Source: Taibaiella koreensis
GTDB taxonomy: Bacteria > Bacteroidota > Bacteroidia > Chitinophagales > Chitinophagaceae
DNA: 64,000 nucleotides
Assembly (NCBI RefSeq): GCF_003545715.1
Contig: NZ_QVNU01000005.1
Coordinates: 124,001 to 188,000, forward strand
Direction of reading: 5' to 3'
Position 1 is the stretch's first letter. Every line of letters begins with the position of its first letter. The notes beneath the pieces are model-generated. The model searched no databases. It had not been told where the DNA came from and was given only the letters and a program-made list of their open reading frames with translations. Of this stretch, positions 33,778 to 42,183 are shown piece after piece. A program made the position numbers and the translations under genes.

Positions 33778-35259
33778 TCAGACCCTGATACTTTGCGGAT
33801 AATGAAACAGGTCGTCCTTATCATACTTCCGCTTCACTTCCTGTAAACGGCCGTAGTTGTCGCCATAATAAGCCTTCTCCCAGTCTTTAAAATTAATATC
33901 GGGATAATTGCGGTAATGCGCCTCAATGCCTCCGTTGCGGAATAAAGTCTGTATGTCTTCGAAAGCCTTGACCAGTCCCGCTTCCTTGCTTTCCAGCTCC
34001 CAGTAAGCCTGAAGTTCACCCAGGTAAGCCAACTGGCGATGAGGATAGCAGGACGTGCCTTCAAAAGTGCCGTCGGCGATTTTCCCGCCCAGGGTATTTA
34101 CCTGGAACACGATACCGGGATTGCCCGCTACGAGGCCAAACAGGGCTTCCTTCACCTGCAAAATATCTGCTTTGCCCCGGTACAGGCCGGCCGAAGCATT
34201 CTTAAAATAGAGGGGGCCTTTTCGTCCGTAATAACGCTTCATCGCTTTAGGCAGATCGGCGTTAAGCGTAGGGCTGGTGCTATCGGCCAACACCGTCAAT
34301 GGAGCGATCAGCTGGTCGAATCCCGGAATACTTTTATAGGTTGTGATCAATATGGTCAGTGTTTTTCCATTCAGCACATACGCCGCAAAGGCCTCCTCGG
34401 GTATTTTTTCGCTCACGTCAAACCAGGTGCTTAGTGAGCTTTCGAAACGTTCCACGTTCATGTTGCGGAACTTGAGCACATAGCTGTCGAAGGTAGGCGG
34501 CATGTCGTATGTTTTGAACCGGAAAGAAGTAACCACGCCGAAATTACCGTTGCCGCCTCCTTTGCAGGCCCAGAGCAGCTCCTTGTCATCCTTAGTCGTG
34601 TAAACCCTCCCATCGGCGCCTACCATCGTGAGCTCCAGCAGGCTATCGCAGGTGAGGCCATACTTGCGGCTGAAAAAACCATAACCGCCGCCCAGGGTCA
34701 GTCCTGCAATACCCACGGTACCGCAGGAGCCGGAAGGCAGCAGACGCTTCCGGGGAAAGAGCCCGGCCTGGACCTCCTGAAGCAGGCAGCCAGGCCCCAT
34801 CAGCACCTCATCGTTTTCCAGCCAGCTGATCTTTTTCATCAGGGAAACATTGATCACCATGCCGCCATCGTTGGAGGAGAAGCCTTCAAAGCTGTGACCA
34901 CCGCTTTTTACAGCGACCTTAAGCTTCTCTGCCTTTGCCTTTTGTATGGCATATTGCACGCCCTTTTCGGTACGGCATACGGCGATGTATTTGGGCAAAT
35001 GCTTTATTCTTTTATTGAAAGCCATATTAAAGTCGGCATAGCGCTGGTCGTCGCGGGTCAGCAGCAGTATATCCTCGTCGCTTACTTTCAACTCATCTCC
35101 GCTGTTGTCTTCCGCCCGTTGATCCTTTTTCTGCTGACCGCCATCAGCCTCCTGCTCTGTGTTGCTGCTGCTATGATTGAAGCAGCTCATAAACGGCAGG
35201 AAAGCCAGGCCCAGGCCCATCATCTTCAGGAATTCTCTTTTGGTATAGGTTTTGGACAT
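33778..35259 (-). CDS. FAD-linked oxidase lipoprotein, berberine-bridge-enzyme type
   Basis: 493 aa. The N-terminus KREFLKMMGLGLAFLPFMSC looks like a Tat-type signal (KR in place of RR) ending in a lipobox, so the protein is probably exported folded and lipid-anchored at Cys26. The FAD domain has VKSGGHSFEG with His122 and LLPSGSCGTVGIAGLTLGGG with Cys179: the two residues that bind FAD covalently in berberine-bridge enzymes. The C-terminal BBE segment is NYPD...WEKAYYGDNYGRLQEVKRKYDKDDLFHY. It oxidises an alcohol or sugar-like substrate and makes H2O2. It is the last gene of the mltG operon. Confidence 0.9.
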   Translation of the reverse strand: MSKTYTKREFLKMMGLGLAFLPFMSCFNHSSSNTEQEADGGQQKKDQRAEDNSGDELKVSDEDILLLTRDDQRYADFNMAFNKRIKHLPKYIAVCRTEKGVQYAIQKAKAEKLKVAVKSGGHSFEGFSSNDGGMVINVSLMKKISWLENDEVLMGPGCLLQEVQAGLFPRKRLLPSGSCGTVGIAGLTLGGGYGFFSRKYGLTCDSLLELTMVGADGRVYTTKDDKELLWACKGGGNGNFGVVTSFRFKTYDMPPTFDSYVLKFRNMNVERFESSLSTWFDVSEKIPEEAFAAYVLNGKTLTILITTYKSIPGFDQLIAPLTVLADSTSPTLNADLPKAMKRYYGRKGPLYFKNASAGLYRGKADILQVKEALFGLVAGNPGIVFQVNTLGGKIADGTFEGTSCYPHRQLAYLGELQAYWELESKEAGLVKAFEDIQTLFRNGGIEAHYRNYPDINFKDWEKAYYGDNYGRLQEVKRKYDKDDLFHYPQSIRV

Positions 35260-35286
35260 ATCGGTTTTGTTTTCGTCAGGGAATGA

Positions 35287-35778
35287 TCAGGTAAACGAAA
35301 ATAAGGTTTTCAGGTAAGCAATCACCGGAGCAAAGCAAGCGATCTTATCCGGACCGGTATTCCACCAGTACTCATGTTGCTTATCATTGTTATGAATGAA
35401 CAGAACACTATCGATCCCGTCAATGACCATTGCATTTTGCAAGACGTCGGGCAATGCTATAGCCACAATCAGCTTATCCAGTGACAACCGCTGCACAGGA
35501 GAAAGGTGTAGGTTATCTTCATGGATAGCAATACGGTCCAGGTTGAAGATACCCATCAGCGATCGTTGCCTGTCATACTCCCGGTCCCATCGCCGGTGGA
35601 TTATCCGGTACAGCCCCTTTTCATCAGCCAGTACGACAAAAGACACCCAGTCGCCCCTGATCCAGGGCATCTCCAGGTAGCGCAGCACCACCCGGACACC
35701 ATCGTCCGGTGAAAAGGCCGACAGCTCCCGCTTTACTTCGTTTACCAACCGGCTGTATTCGTTGGTGAAGCGCTCCAT
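35287..35778 (-). CDS. Hypothetical protein
   Basis: 163 aa from the ATG at 35778, 11 nt after the mltG stop. Soluble, no signal peptide. Not recognised. Patterns such as VVLRYLEMPWIRGDWVSFVVL and SLDKLIVAIALP suggest an alpha/beta fold. Its place between mltG and the FAD oxidase (27 nt to the next gene) suggests cotranscription; no function can be read from the sequence. Confidence 0.65.
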   Translation of the reverse strand: MERFTNEYSRLVNEVKRELSAFSPDDGVRVVLRYLEMPWIRGDWVSFVVLADEKGLYRIIHRRWDREYDRQRSLMGIFNLDRIAIHEDNLHLSPVQRLSLDKLIVAIALPDVLQNAMVIDGIDSVLFIHNNDKQHEYWWNTGPDKIACFAPVIAYLKTLFSFT

Positions 35779-35789
35779 AGCACAGATGT

Positions 35790-36836
35790 TTATTGCACAT
35801 TGTTCCGGTTGAGCCATTCCCGGTATTGCTCCGCGTTCTTCTCCTGCTCTTTCAGCGTAGCAGCATAAATATGGTAGCCCGGACGTTGCGGATCGGCCAC
35901 AAAGTACAGGAAGTGATGCACTGCCGGATGCAGCACAGCTTCCAGCGCCGAACGGTTGGGCATGCAGATCGGGCTGGGTGGCAACCCCTTGTATTTATAG
36001 GTATTGTAGGGCGACTCAATCGCCAGGTTCTTATAGTAAACACGATGGATCTTCCGCTGAAAGCCGTCGGCCTTCTTCATGGCAAAGATCACAGTAGGAT
36101 CGGCGTCCAGCTTCATGCCTATCTTCAGGCGATTGAGGTAGAGGCCTGCCACCCGCGGTTGTTCATCGACCTTGGCCGATTCCAGTTGCACGATAGATGC
36201 CAGCGTGGTTACTTCCAGCGGTGTCATGCTATGCTCACGGGCCTCTTGTTTGCGCCCTTCTGTCCAGTACTGGTCAAATTGCTGCTTCATACGGTCCACG
36301 AAGGCCTGCCCGGAGGTGTTCCAGTGAAAATGATACGTATCGGGAAAATAAAAGAAGATAAGCGCCGCTGTATCGTAGCCTTTGGCAAAAGCGGCTTCTG
36401 TCATCGCCCTGACCAGGCCCGCCGAGTCCGTTTCAAGAAAGGGACCTACTTTGCCGGCCAACTCGAAAATACTGGCATAGTTGCCGATGCGGATGCTGAT
36501 CTCATCCTGCGCGCCTATGCGCAGCCGGTTGATCACCGAGCTGTTGCTCTCGCCAAGGCCAAGCGTATAGCGGCCGGGTTTCACGCGGGCGCCATACTTC
36601 TTTTGCCGGGCCAGCCATTCGAAACTTTCCCGGTTCTTCAGAAAAGGTTTCAGCGAATCCAGCACCTGGTTATAGGTAGCGCCGGTAGGGATATACAGCT
36701 TGCCGGCGCGACTGATATTGGGCGCCAGCCATCTGCTGTAATAAAAATAGCCGCCATAGCCTGCTGCCAGCAGCAAAAGGATGAGCAAAACGGACCAGTA
36801 CTTTTTCTTTGGGTTATTTTTTTTCCTGCGGGGCAT
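35790..36836 (-). CDS. mltG: Endolytic murein transglycosylase MltG
   Basis: 348 aa. A basic start (MPRRKKNNPKKKYW) and one membrane helix (about 15-32) anchor it in the inner membrane; the rest faces the periplasm. A LysM-like part (about 40-100) is followed by the YceG catalytic domain with TTLASIVQLESAKVDEQPRVAGLYLNRL (the conserved Glu is in QLES) and the SPYNTYKYKGLPPSPICMPN motif. MltG cuts newly made glycan strands and so sets their length. It heads the operon mltG - hypothetical - FAD oxidase, and is divergent from miaB. Confidence 0.93.
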   Translation of the reverse strand: MPRRKKNNPKKKYWSVLLILLLLAAGYGGYFYYSRWLAPNISRAGKLYIPTGATYNQVLDSLKPFLKNRESFEWLARQKKYGARVKPGRYTLGLGESNSSVINRLRIGAQDEISIRIGNYASIFELAGKVGPFLETDSAGLVRAMTEAAFAKGYDTAALIFFYFPDTYHFHWNTSGQAFVDRMKQQFDQYWTEGRKQEAREHSMTPLEVTTLASIVQLESAKVDEQPRVAGLYLNRLKIGMKLDADPTVIFAMKKADGFQRKIHRVYYKNLAIESPYNTYKYKGLPPSPICMPNRSALEAVLHPAVHHFLYFVADPQRPGYHIYAATLKEQEKNAEQYREWLNRNNVQ

Positions 36837-36915
36837 GCCAAAATGCTTTTACGGCTATATTTACGATACTGCGGCCACCCTACAAGGCATAGCAGCGTTG
36901 CAAAACAGCTAACGA

Positions 36916-36923
36916 CAAATATA
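36916..36923 (-). promoter_or_regulatory. Candidate -7 box TATATTTG of mltG
   Basis: Exact TAnnTTTG on the minus strand, 79 nt before the mltG ATG. No matching -33 box. The distance is longer than for most genes here. Confidence 0.35.
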
Positions 36924-37021
36924 AAGCCTTGACCGGAAATTTGGCTTTGAACAGACGTATATAATAAAGATCGGGATATCTTATTGAGGTATAAACCTGC
37001 TATTTTGACAGTTCAATTTCG

Positions 37022-37029
37022 TAACTTTG
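37022..37029 (+). promoter_or_regulatory. Candidate -7 box TAACTTTG of miaB
   Basis: Exact TAnnTTTG 18 nt before the ATG at 37048. A TTTG at 37004-37007 is 14 nt upstream, shorter than the 19-20 nt optimum. Confidence 0.5.
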
Positions 37030-37047
37030 CAACCTTAAATATTGACC

Positions 37048-38478
37048 ATGCTTGACTTGCAGGAAAAAGTGATCCATGAAGCGCGCCAGGGAGAGGCTTA
37101 TGCCCCTTTTGAAGGCGACCCGAACCCATACCGGAAAAAATTCTATATCGAGAGCTATGGCTGTGCCATGAACTTTAATGACAGCGAGATCGTGGCCTCT
37201 ATTCTGAATGCAGAAGGATTTGGTGCGACCCGCAATATGGAAGAAGCCAACCTGATTCTGGTCAATACCTGCTCCATCAGGGAAAAAGCGGAACAAACGG
37301 TCCGCAACCGCCTGAATATATTCCGGTCGCTGAAGAAGGACCGCCCCGATATGCTGGTCGGTGTGCTGGGCTGCATGGCCGAACGCCTGAAAGCCAAGCT
37401 GCTGGATGAAGAGAAGCTGGTCGATATGGTGGTAGGTCCCGATGCTTACCGGAGCCTGCCCGGCCTCATCAGCGAGGCAGAAGGCGGCCAGAAGGCCGTG
37501 AATGTGCTGCTGAGCCGTGAAGAGACCTATGCTGATATTGCCCCGGTACGTCTCGATACCAACGGCGTCAGCGCTTTTATCAGCATCATGAGAGGCTGCA
37601 ACAATATGTGTACCTTCTGTGTAGTGCCCTTCACCCGCGGACGGGAGCGCAGCCGCGACCCCCACTCTATCCTGGCCGAAGCACAGGACCTGTTTGCCAG
37701 GGGATACAAAGAGGTGACGCTGCTGGGACAAAATGTTGACAGCTATTATTATACCACACCGGGCAATGAAGATGAAGTCACCTTTGCCCAGCTGCTGGAA
37801 TTGGTAGCTAAGGTAAGCCCGCAGCTACGCGTACGGTTCAGCACCTCGCATCCTAAGGACATTACCGACGAGGTGCTCCATACCATGGCGCAATATGAGA
37901 ACATATGCAAATGCATCCACCTGCCGCTGCAAAGTGGCTCTACACGCGTTTTGCAGCTCATGAACCGTACTTATACCAAGGAGTGGTACCTCAGGAAGGT
38001 AGACCGCATCCGGGAGATTATGCCCGATTGCGCCATTACCTGCGACGTTATCAGCGGCTTTTGCACCGAAACGGAAGAAGATCATAAAGAAACTCTTTCG
38101 GTAATGGCCTATGGCAAATTTGACCTTTCTTATATGTATGCCTATAGCGAACGGCCGGGAACGCTTGCCCAGCGCCGCTATGCCGATGATGTTCCGGAAG
38201 AGGTAAAAAAGCGCCGCCTGATCGAGGTAGTAGACCTGCAGCGGCAGCTGTCGCAAAAGAACTTTGAGCAGGAAATCGGCAAGACCTTTACCGTGCTGAT
38301 CGAAGCCGAAAGCCGCCGTAGCGACCAGGACTGGAGCGGCAGGAACAGCCAGGGCAAGGTGGTCGTTTTTCCCAAGGAAAACTATGGCCTGAAGAAAGGC
38401 GATTATGTGATGGTAGCAGTGCACAGCGCTACCTCGGGCACCCTGATGGGCAAGATCGAACGCATCGTAACCTGGTAA
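37048..38478 (+). CDS. miaB: tRNA-2-methylthio-N6-dimethylallyladenosine synthase MiaB
   Basis: 476 aa from the ATG at 37048. Radical SAM methylthiotransferase that adds a methylthio group to i6A37 of tRNAs reading UNN codons. The N-terminal MTTase domain binds its own cluster through the cysteines in [13 protein letters not shown] and LGCMAE; the radical SAM cluster motif is [17 protein letters not shown]; the C-terminal TRAM domain ends near [12 protein letters not shown]. All six cluster cysteines are present. Gene order miaB then a sigma-54-type activator is common in this family of bacteria. Confidence 0.96.
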   Translation: MLDLQEKVIHEARQGEAYAPFEGDPNPYRKKFYIESYGCAMNFNDSEIVASILNAEGFGATRNMEEANLILVNTCSIREKAEQTVRNRLNIFRSLKKDRPDMLVGVLGCMAERLKAKLLDEEKLVDMVVGPDAYRSLPGLISEAEGGQKAVNVLLSREETYADIAPVRLDTNGVSAFISIMRGCNNMCTFCVVPFTRGRERSRDPHSILAEAQDLFARGYKEVTLLGQNVDSYYYTTPGNEDEVTFAQLLELVAKVSPQLRVRFSTSHPKDITDEVLHTMAQYENICKCIHLPLQSGSTRVLQLMNRTYTKEWYLRKVDRIREIMPDCAITCDVISGFCTETEEDHKETLSVMAYGKFDLSYMYAYSERPGTLAQRRYADDVPEEVKKRRLIEVVDLQRQLSQKNFEQEIGKTFTVLIEAESRRSDQDWSGRNSQGKVVVFPKENYGLKKGDYVMVAVHSATSGTLMGKIERIVTW

Positions 38479-38555
38479 TACCGTTTTCCCTGCAAGCATA
38501 AAAAAATGGCGGTGCTCCTGCGGCACGCCGTTATTGCTAACCTTATAATCATTCA

Positions 38556-39863
38556 ATGGATATTCAAAGCATCAAGAACAGGTTTGGTATTATAGGCAAC
38601 GATCCGCAGCTCAACTATGCCTTACAGGTAGCCGAGCAGGTAGCCAATACCGACCTGAGCGTATTGATATTCGGAGAAAGCGGTGTGGGTAAGGAAGTCT
38701 TTTCCCAGATCATTCACAACCTTTCTTCGAGAAGACATAATCCTTTTATAGCCGTTAACTGCGGCGCTATACCCGAAGGCACTATCGATTCTGAACTCTT
38801 CGGCCATGAAAAAGGCTCCTTTACCAGCGCCAGCGATCAGCGCAAAGGCTATTTTGAAACGGTGAGCGGCGGCACCATTTTCCTGGACGAGATAGGCGAA
38901 ATGCCTATCGGCACCCAGGCCCGTTTGCTACGTGTGCTGGAGACCGGCGAGTTCATCCGCGTAGGCTCATCCAAGGTATTAAAGACCAATGTGCGCGTGA
39001 TCGCTGCTACCAATAAGGACCTGCTCACACTCACGCAGCAGGGCAAGTTTAGAGAAGATCTGTATTACCGCCTGAACACAGTGCCCATAAGGGTCCCGGC
39101 ACTACGCGAGCGCCGCGACGACATTCCTATGCTGTTCCGCAAATTTGTCGGCGACTTCGCCGAGCGCTACAAGACCCAGCCGGTACAGCTGGACGAGGGC
39201 GGCCGGCAGCTGCTGATGAGCTACGGATGGCCGGGCAATGTACGTGAGCTGAAAAATATAGCAGAGCAAATATCGGTTTTGTCAAAAGATAAAACGGTAA
39301 CCGCCGAACAGCTTAGCGCTTTCCTGCCCAACCGGGAGAATGGCACGCGTATGCCGGCGCTGACGCCGCATACCAACAGTCTGCCGGTGCAGAGCTTCAG
39401 CAGCAGCCAGGAGCAGAGCAATGGCAGCAGCACCACCGAGCGCGAGATCCTGTACAAGCTCTTTTTCGACCTGAAAAAGGACATGAACGACCTGAAGAAA
39501 ATGATATTTGAGCTGGCACACCAGCAGGGCTATAATCCGGGGCCGGTAAGCATGCCATCGGAACACCTGGTGCCGGCTTATGAAGGCGGTATGCCCGACA
39601 ACACGTTCAGCACCCCGGCGATCACCAATTACCAGGGCGGCGAGAAGAAAAGCAATCCTTCCTTTGTGATCCATCATCCCGGAGAGGAAGTGAATCATCA
39701 CGAAGAAGTGGAAGAATCGCTATCGCTCATCGACCGGGAAAAAGAGTTTATCATCAAAGCGCTCCAGAAGCATAAAGGCAAACGCAAAGACGCCGCACAC
39801 GAACTAGGCATCTCCGAAAGGACCTTGTACCGCAAGATCAAGGAATACGATATCGAAGAATAA
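38556..39863 (+). CDS. Sigma-54-interacting transcriptional activator (AAA+, Fis-type HTH)
   Basis: 435 aa. It begins directly with the AAA+ domain: Walker A GESGVGKE at 40-47, Walker B FLDEIGE at 109-115, the second region of homology near LREDLYYRLNTVPIRVP, then a ~100-residue low-complexity linker rich in Ser, Gln and Pro, and a Fis-type helix-turn-helix at the end (KDAAHELGISERTLYRKIK). There is no receiver or sensor domain. The sigma-54-contacting loop reads GSFTSA (87-92) instead of GAFTGA, keeping Phe-Thr but losing the second Gly. It lies 77 nt after miaB and ends at a strong bidirectional terminator. Confidence 0.9.
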   Translation: MDIQSIKNRFGIIGNDPQLNYALQVAEQVANTDLSVLIFGESGVGKEVFSQIIHNLSSRRHNPFIAVNCGAIPEGTIDSELFGHEKGSFTSASDQRKGYFETVSGGTIFLDEIGEMPIGTQARLLRVLETGEFIRVGSSKVLKTNVRVIAATNKDLLTLTQQGKFREDLYYRLNTVPIRVPALRERRDDIPMLFRKFVGDFAERYKTQPVQLDEGGRQLLMSYGWPGNVRELKNIAEQISVLSKDKTVTAEQLSAFLPNRENGTRMPALTPHTNSLPVQSFSSSQEQSNGSSTTEREILYKLFFDLKKDMNDLKKMIFELAHQQGYNPGPVSMPSEHLVPAYEGGMPDNTFSTPAITNYQGGEKKSNPSFVIHHPGEEVNHHEEVEESLSLIDREKEFIIKALQKHKGKRKDAAHELGISERTLYRKIKEYDIEE

Positions 39864-39868
39864 CAAGA

Positions 39869-39900
39869 AAAAAGCGCGACCCATCCGGATCGCGCTTTTT
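39869..39900. terminator. Bidirectional terminator
   Basis: Perfect 11-bp stem AAAAAGCGCGA / TCGCGCTTTTT with a 10-nt loop, between the convergent activator (plus) and T9SS cargo (minus). Confidence 0.9.
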
Positions 39901-39930
39901 CGATTATTTTTTCGCTGTAATAAGCTTGCC

Positions 39931-41052
39931 TTATTGCTTTACAAATTTGAAGGTCTCTTTACCATTGGCGCCGGCAACCTGAAGCAGGTAGAAGCCGGGA
40001 GCCAGTGAAGCGATGTCCAACTGAACAGAAGCCACACCATTTACAGACTGGTGTTGCAATACCGTACCGGCCAGGTTAACCACTTGCAGCTGGTAAGCGC
40101 CTTGTTCGCCTTTGAAGGTAACCGGCAGCACATTGCGTACCAGGTTGGCCGTTAAGGCTACATTTCCTTTTACGCCTTTTCCTTCTACTACCACAACCTT
40201 GCTGTATTCGGCGCTACCATCGCGGTCTACATTCTTCAGGCGATAATATACGGTAGCTGCGCCGGCAGTATTGTCGGTATAGCTATAGCTGGCGCCTGTA
40301 GCAATATTGCGGGCAGCTACTTTACCTACAGCAGCAAACTGGCTGCCATCCTGGCTGCGCTCGATCTCGAAGTGGCTGGCATTTTTCTCTGTAGCCGTAG
40401 CCCAGCTCAGCTGTACACTATTCTCTTTACGGGCAGCGGTGAAGTCCGTCAGGCTTACCGGCAATGGTGTCGAAGAAGTTATCAAAATATCATCTATACG
40501 GAAAGTGGCACTGCCACCGGCCTTAGTAAACGTAAGCGTGAGCGAATTACCGGTAGGGATGGTAGCCGTCGGCGTTGTAAGCACCCAGTTAGAAGTACCC
40601 GTACCAGTGCTCAGCACTACAGGCAAGTCTACAGGCGCACCTCCGTCAACGATCGCCTGTACTGACACGCCCGAGCCGTTTTCGGCATTTGTCGACTTCG
40701 CTATACCAAAGGAAACAGCGATATTTGTAGCGCCGGTAATTGGAATATTGCTGATCGAAAAATTGGTACCCGCAGCTGTCGTAAGGAAAACATTATTGCC
40801 GGCTGACGCGCTCGCATATCTTGAAGTAGAAGAAGGCGTCGTTATACGGACATCAGCAGAACCGGAGTAAACTATACTTCCTCCAGAATTCTGAAACCCG
40901 TTGTAGGCGATCACGGGCGTATTGTTTGAAACGGGCACTCCGCCCATATTTTCGGAAAAAATAGTAATCTGCGCTTGAGCGCTCATCCCCAACGCAACAG
41001 CTAAAACGGTAGCAACAAAACCTTTGCGGGTCGCTGTGTACAATAACTTCAT
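39931..41052 (-). CDS. T9SS type A cargo protein
   Basis: 373 aa from the ATG at 41052, which opens the signal peptide MKLLYTATRKGFVATVLAVA...AQAQ and sits 21 nt after a TACTTTTG box; a longer frame would start before that promoter. The N-terminal ~190 residues form a jelly-roll-like beta domain (YNGFQNSGGSIVYSGSADVR...FRIDDILI), similar in pattern to carbohydrate-binding domains of surface proteins. Then LPVSLTDFTAARKENSVQLSW, the common linker before type A tails, and the sorting signal (YQLQVVNLAGTVLQ...PGFYLLQVAG...FKFVKQ). The binding target is unknown. Confidence 0.88.
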   Translation of the reverse strand: MKLLYTATRKGFVATVLAVALGMSAQAQITIFSENMGGVPVSNNTPVIAYNGFQNSGGSIVYSGSADVRITTPSSTSRYASASAGNNVFLTTAAGTNFSISNIPITGATNIAVSFGIAKSTNAENGSGVSVQAIVDGGAPVDLPVVLSTGTGTSNWVLTTPTATIPTGNSLTLTFTKAGGSATFRIDDILITSSTPLPVSLTDFTAARKENSVQLSWATATEKNASHFEIERSQDGSQFAAVGKVAARNIATGASYSYTDNTAGAATVYYRLKNVDRDGSAEYSKVVVVEGKGVKGNVALTANLVRNVLPVTFKGEQGAYQLQVVNLAGTVLQHQSVNGVASVQLDIASLAPGFYLLQVAGANGKETFKFVKQ

Positions 41053-41073
41053 ATTTATTATATTTTTGAACCA

Positions 41074-41081
41074 CAAAAGTA
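41074..41081 (-). promoter_or_regulatory. Candidate -7 box TACTTTTG of the 373-aa cargo gene
   Basis: Exact TAnnTTTG on the minus strand, 21 nt before the ATG at 41052. No clear -33 partner. Confidence 0.5.
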
Positions 41082-41192
41082 CCCCCCTGGTATTACCTAA
41101 TTGTTTCCCATTTTTTATGTAATTGTGTCCCATCTTTCATGTGATGCTTTTTTATGAACGCGAGGTGTTAATTTCGCAGCAAATTCCATTTT

Positions 41193-42098
41193 ATGAAACG
41201 CATCTTTATCACGATACTGACCAGCGGCTGCCTGGTGTTCAGCACTTATGCACAAGACCTTAAACTGCCTGCGCCCAGTCCTACGGCTACTATAAAGCAG
41301 GACTTCTCCACCTCTTCTATTGAGATCAATTACAGCCGTCCGGCTATGCGTGGCCGTAAAATATTCGGCGATCTGGTACCTTATGGCCAGGTATGGCGCA
41401 CCGGTGCCAATACAGCTACGAAGGTGACGTTTAACGAAGATGTGATGCTGGAGGGTGTGCCCGCGCAAAAAGGCGCCGAAATGCCTGATTTTGCTCCCGG
41501 CAAACAATATGAAGTCAACCGTTTCGCCATCCCCAAAGGCACTTATGCCCTGTACACCGTACCCGGACGCAATGCCTGGAAGATCATCCTCAACAAAGGT
41601 ATCGGCAACTGGGGCGTGAGTGGCTTCGATCCCAAAGACGATGTTGCAGAGTTCGTGGTACATACCGATAAACTGGCCGATGCGGTACAATCTTTTACCA
41701 TTTCGCTGGATAACCTCACCGGCAATCAATGCGCCCTGGTACTGAGCTGGGAAAATACCAAGGTAACCATCCCCGTTGTTGCCGAAAACGACCAACGCAT
41801 TACCGAGTACCTGGAAAAATCCATCAATGAACCCAAACGTCCTTACCAGCAGGCAGCCAACTATTACCTCGAAACCGGTAAGAACCTGGATAAGGCTTTG
41901 ACTTACGCCAACAAAGCCATCGAAGAGAATAAAGAAGCGTTCTGGCTGTACTGGCTCAAAGCCCGCATCTACCAAAAGATGGGCAACAAGAAGGAAGCCG
42001 TAACTGCTGCACAGAAATCAGCTACGCTGGCTGCCGCAACGCCTTACGCTGCTGAGTACAAACGTAACGCCGATACAATTGAAAAAGAGATGAAGTAA
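41193..42098 (+). CDS. DUF2911 domain protein with TPR-like C-terminus, exported
   Basis: 301 aa with signal peptide MKRIFITILTSGCLVFSTYAQ. The DUF2911 domain (about 25-185) shows its usual landmarks: PSPTATIKQDFSTSSIEINYSRPAMRGR, GQVWRTGAN, FAIPKGTYALYTVPG, NKGIGNWGVSGFD. The C-terminal ~100 residues read as tetratricopeptide-like helices (YYLETGKNLDKALTYANKAI, YWLKARIYQKMGNKKEAV). A periplasmic or outer-membrane location is likely. The function of DUF2911 is not established. It is divergent from the T9SS cargo and ends at a perfect bidirectional terminator. Confidence 0.88.
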   Translation: MKRIFITILTSGCLVFSTYAQDLKLPAPSPTATIKQDFSTSSIEINYSRPAMRGRKIFGDLVPYGQVWRTGANTATKVTFNEDVMLEGVPAQKGAEMPDFAPGKQYEVNRFAIPKGTYALYTVPGRNAWKIILNKGIGNWGVSGFDPKDDVAEFVVHTDKLADAVQSFTISLDNLTGNQCALVLSWENTKVTIPVVAENDQRITEYLEKSINEPKRPYQQAANYYLETGKNLDKALTYANKAIEENKEAFWLYWLKARIYQKMGNKKEAVTAAQKSATLAAATPYAAEYKRNADTIEKEMK

Positions 42099-42138
42099 GG
42101 GCAACACCTCCGGGAACAAGAGGTTGAAGCGCTTAGTA

Positions 42139-42170
42139 AAAATGTCCCGGTCAGGCGACCGGGACATTTT
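42139..42170. terminator. Bidirectional terminator with perfect 14-bp stem
   Basis: AAAATGTCCCGGTC / GACCGGGACATTTT with the four-base loop AGGC. It separates the convergent DUF2911 gene (plus) and the RiPP operon (minus). Confidence 0.92.
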
Positions 42171-42183
42171 ACGTAAAGTATAT

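Noticed and set aside
37042-37047. TTG at 37042 as start of miaB
   Set aside because: An in-frame ATG follows two codons later and fits the family; the TTG adds only two residues.
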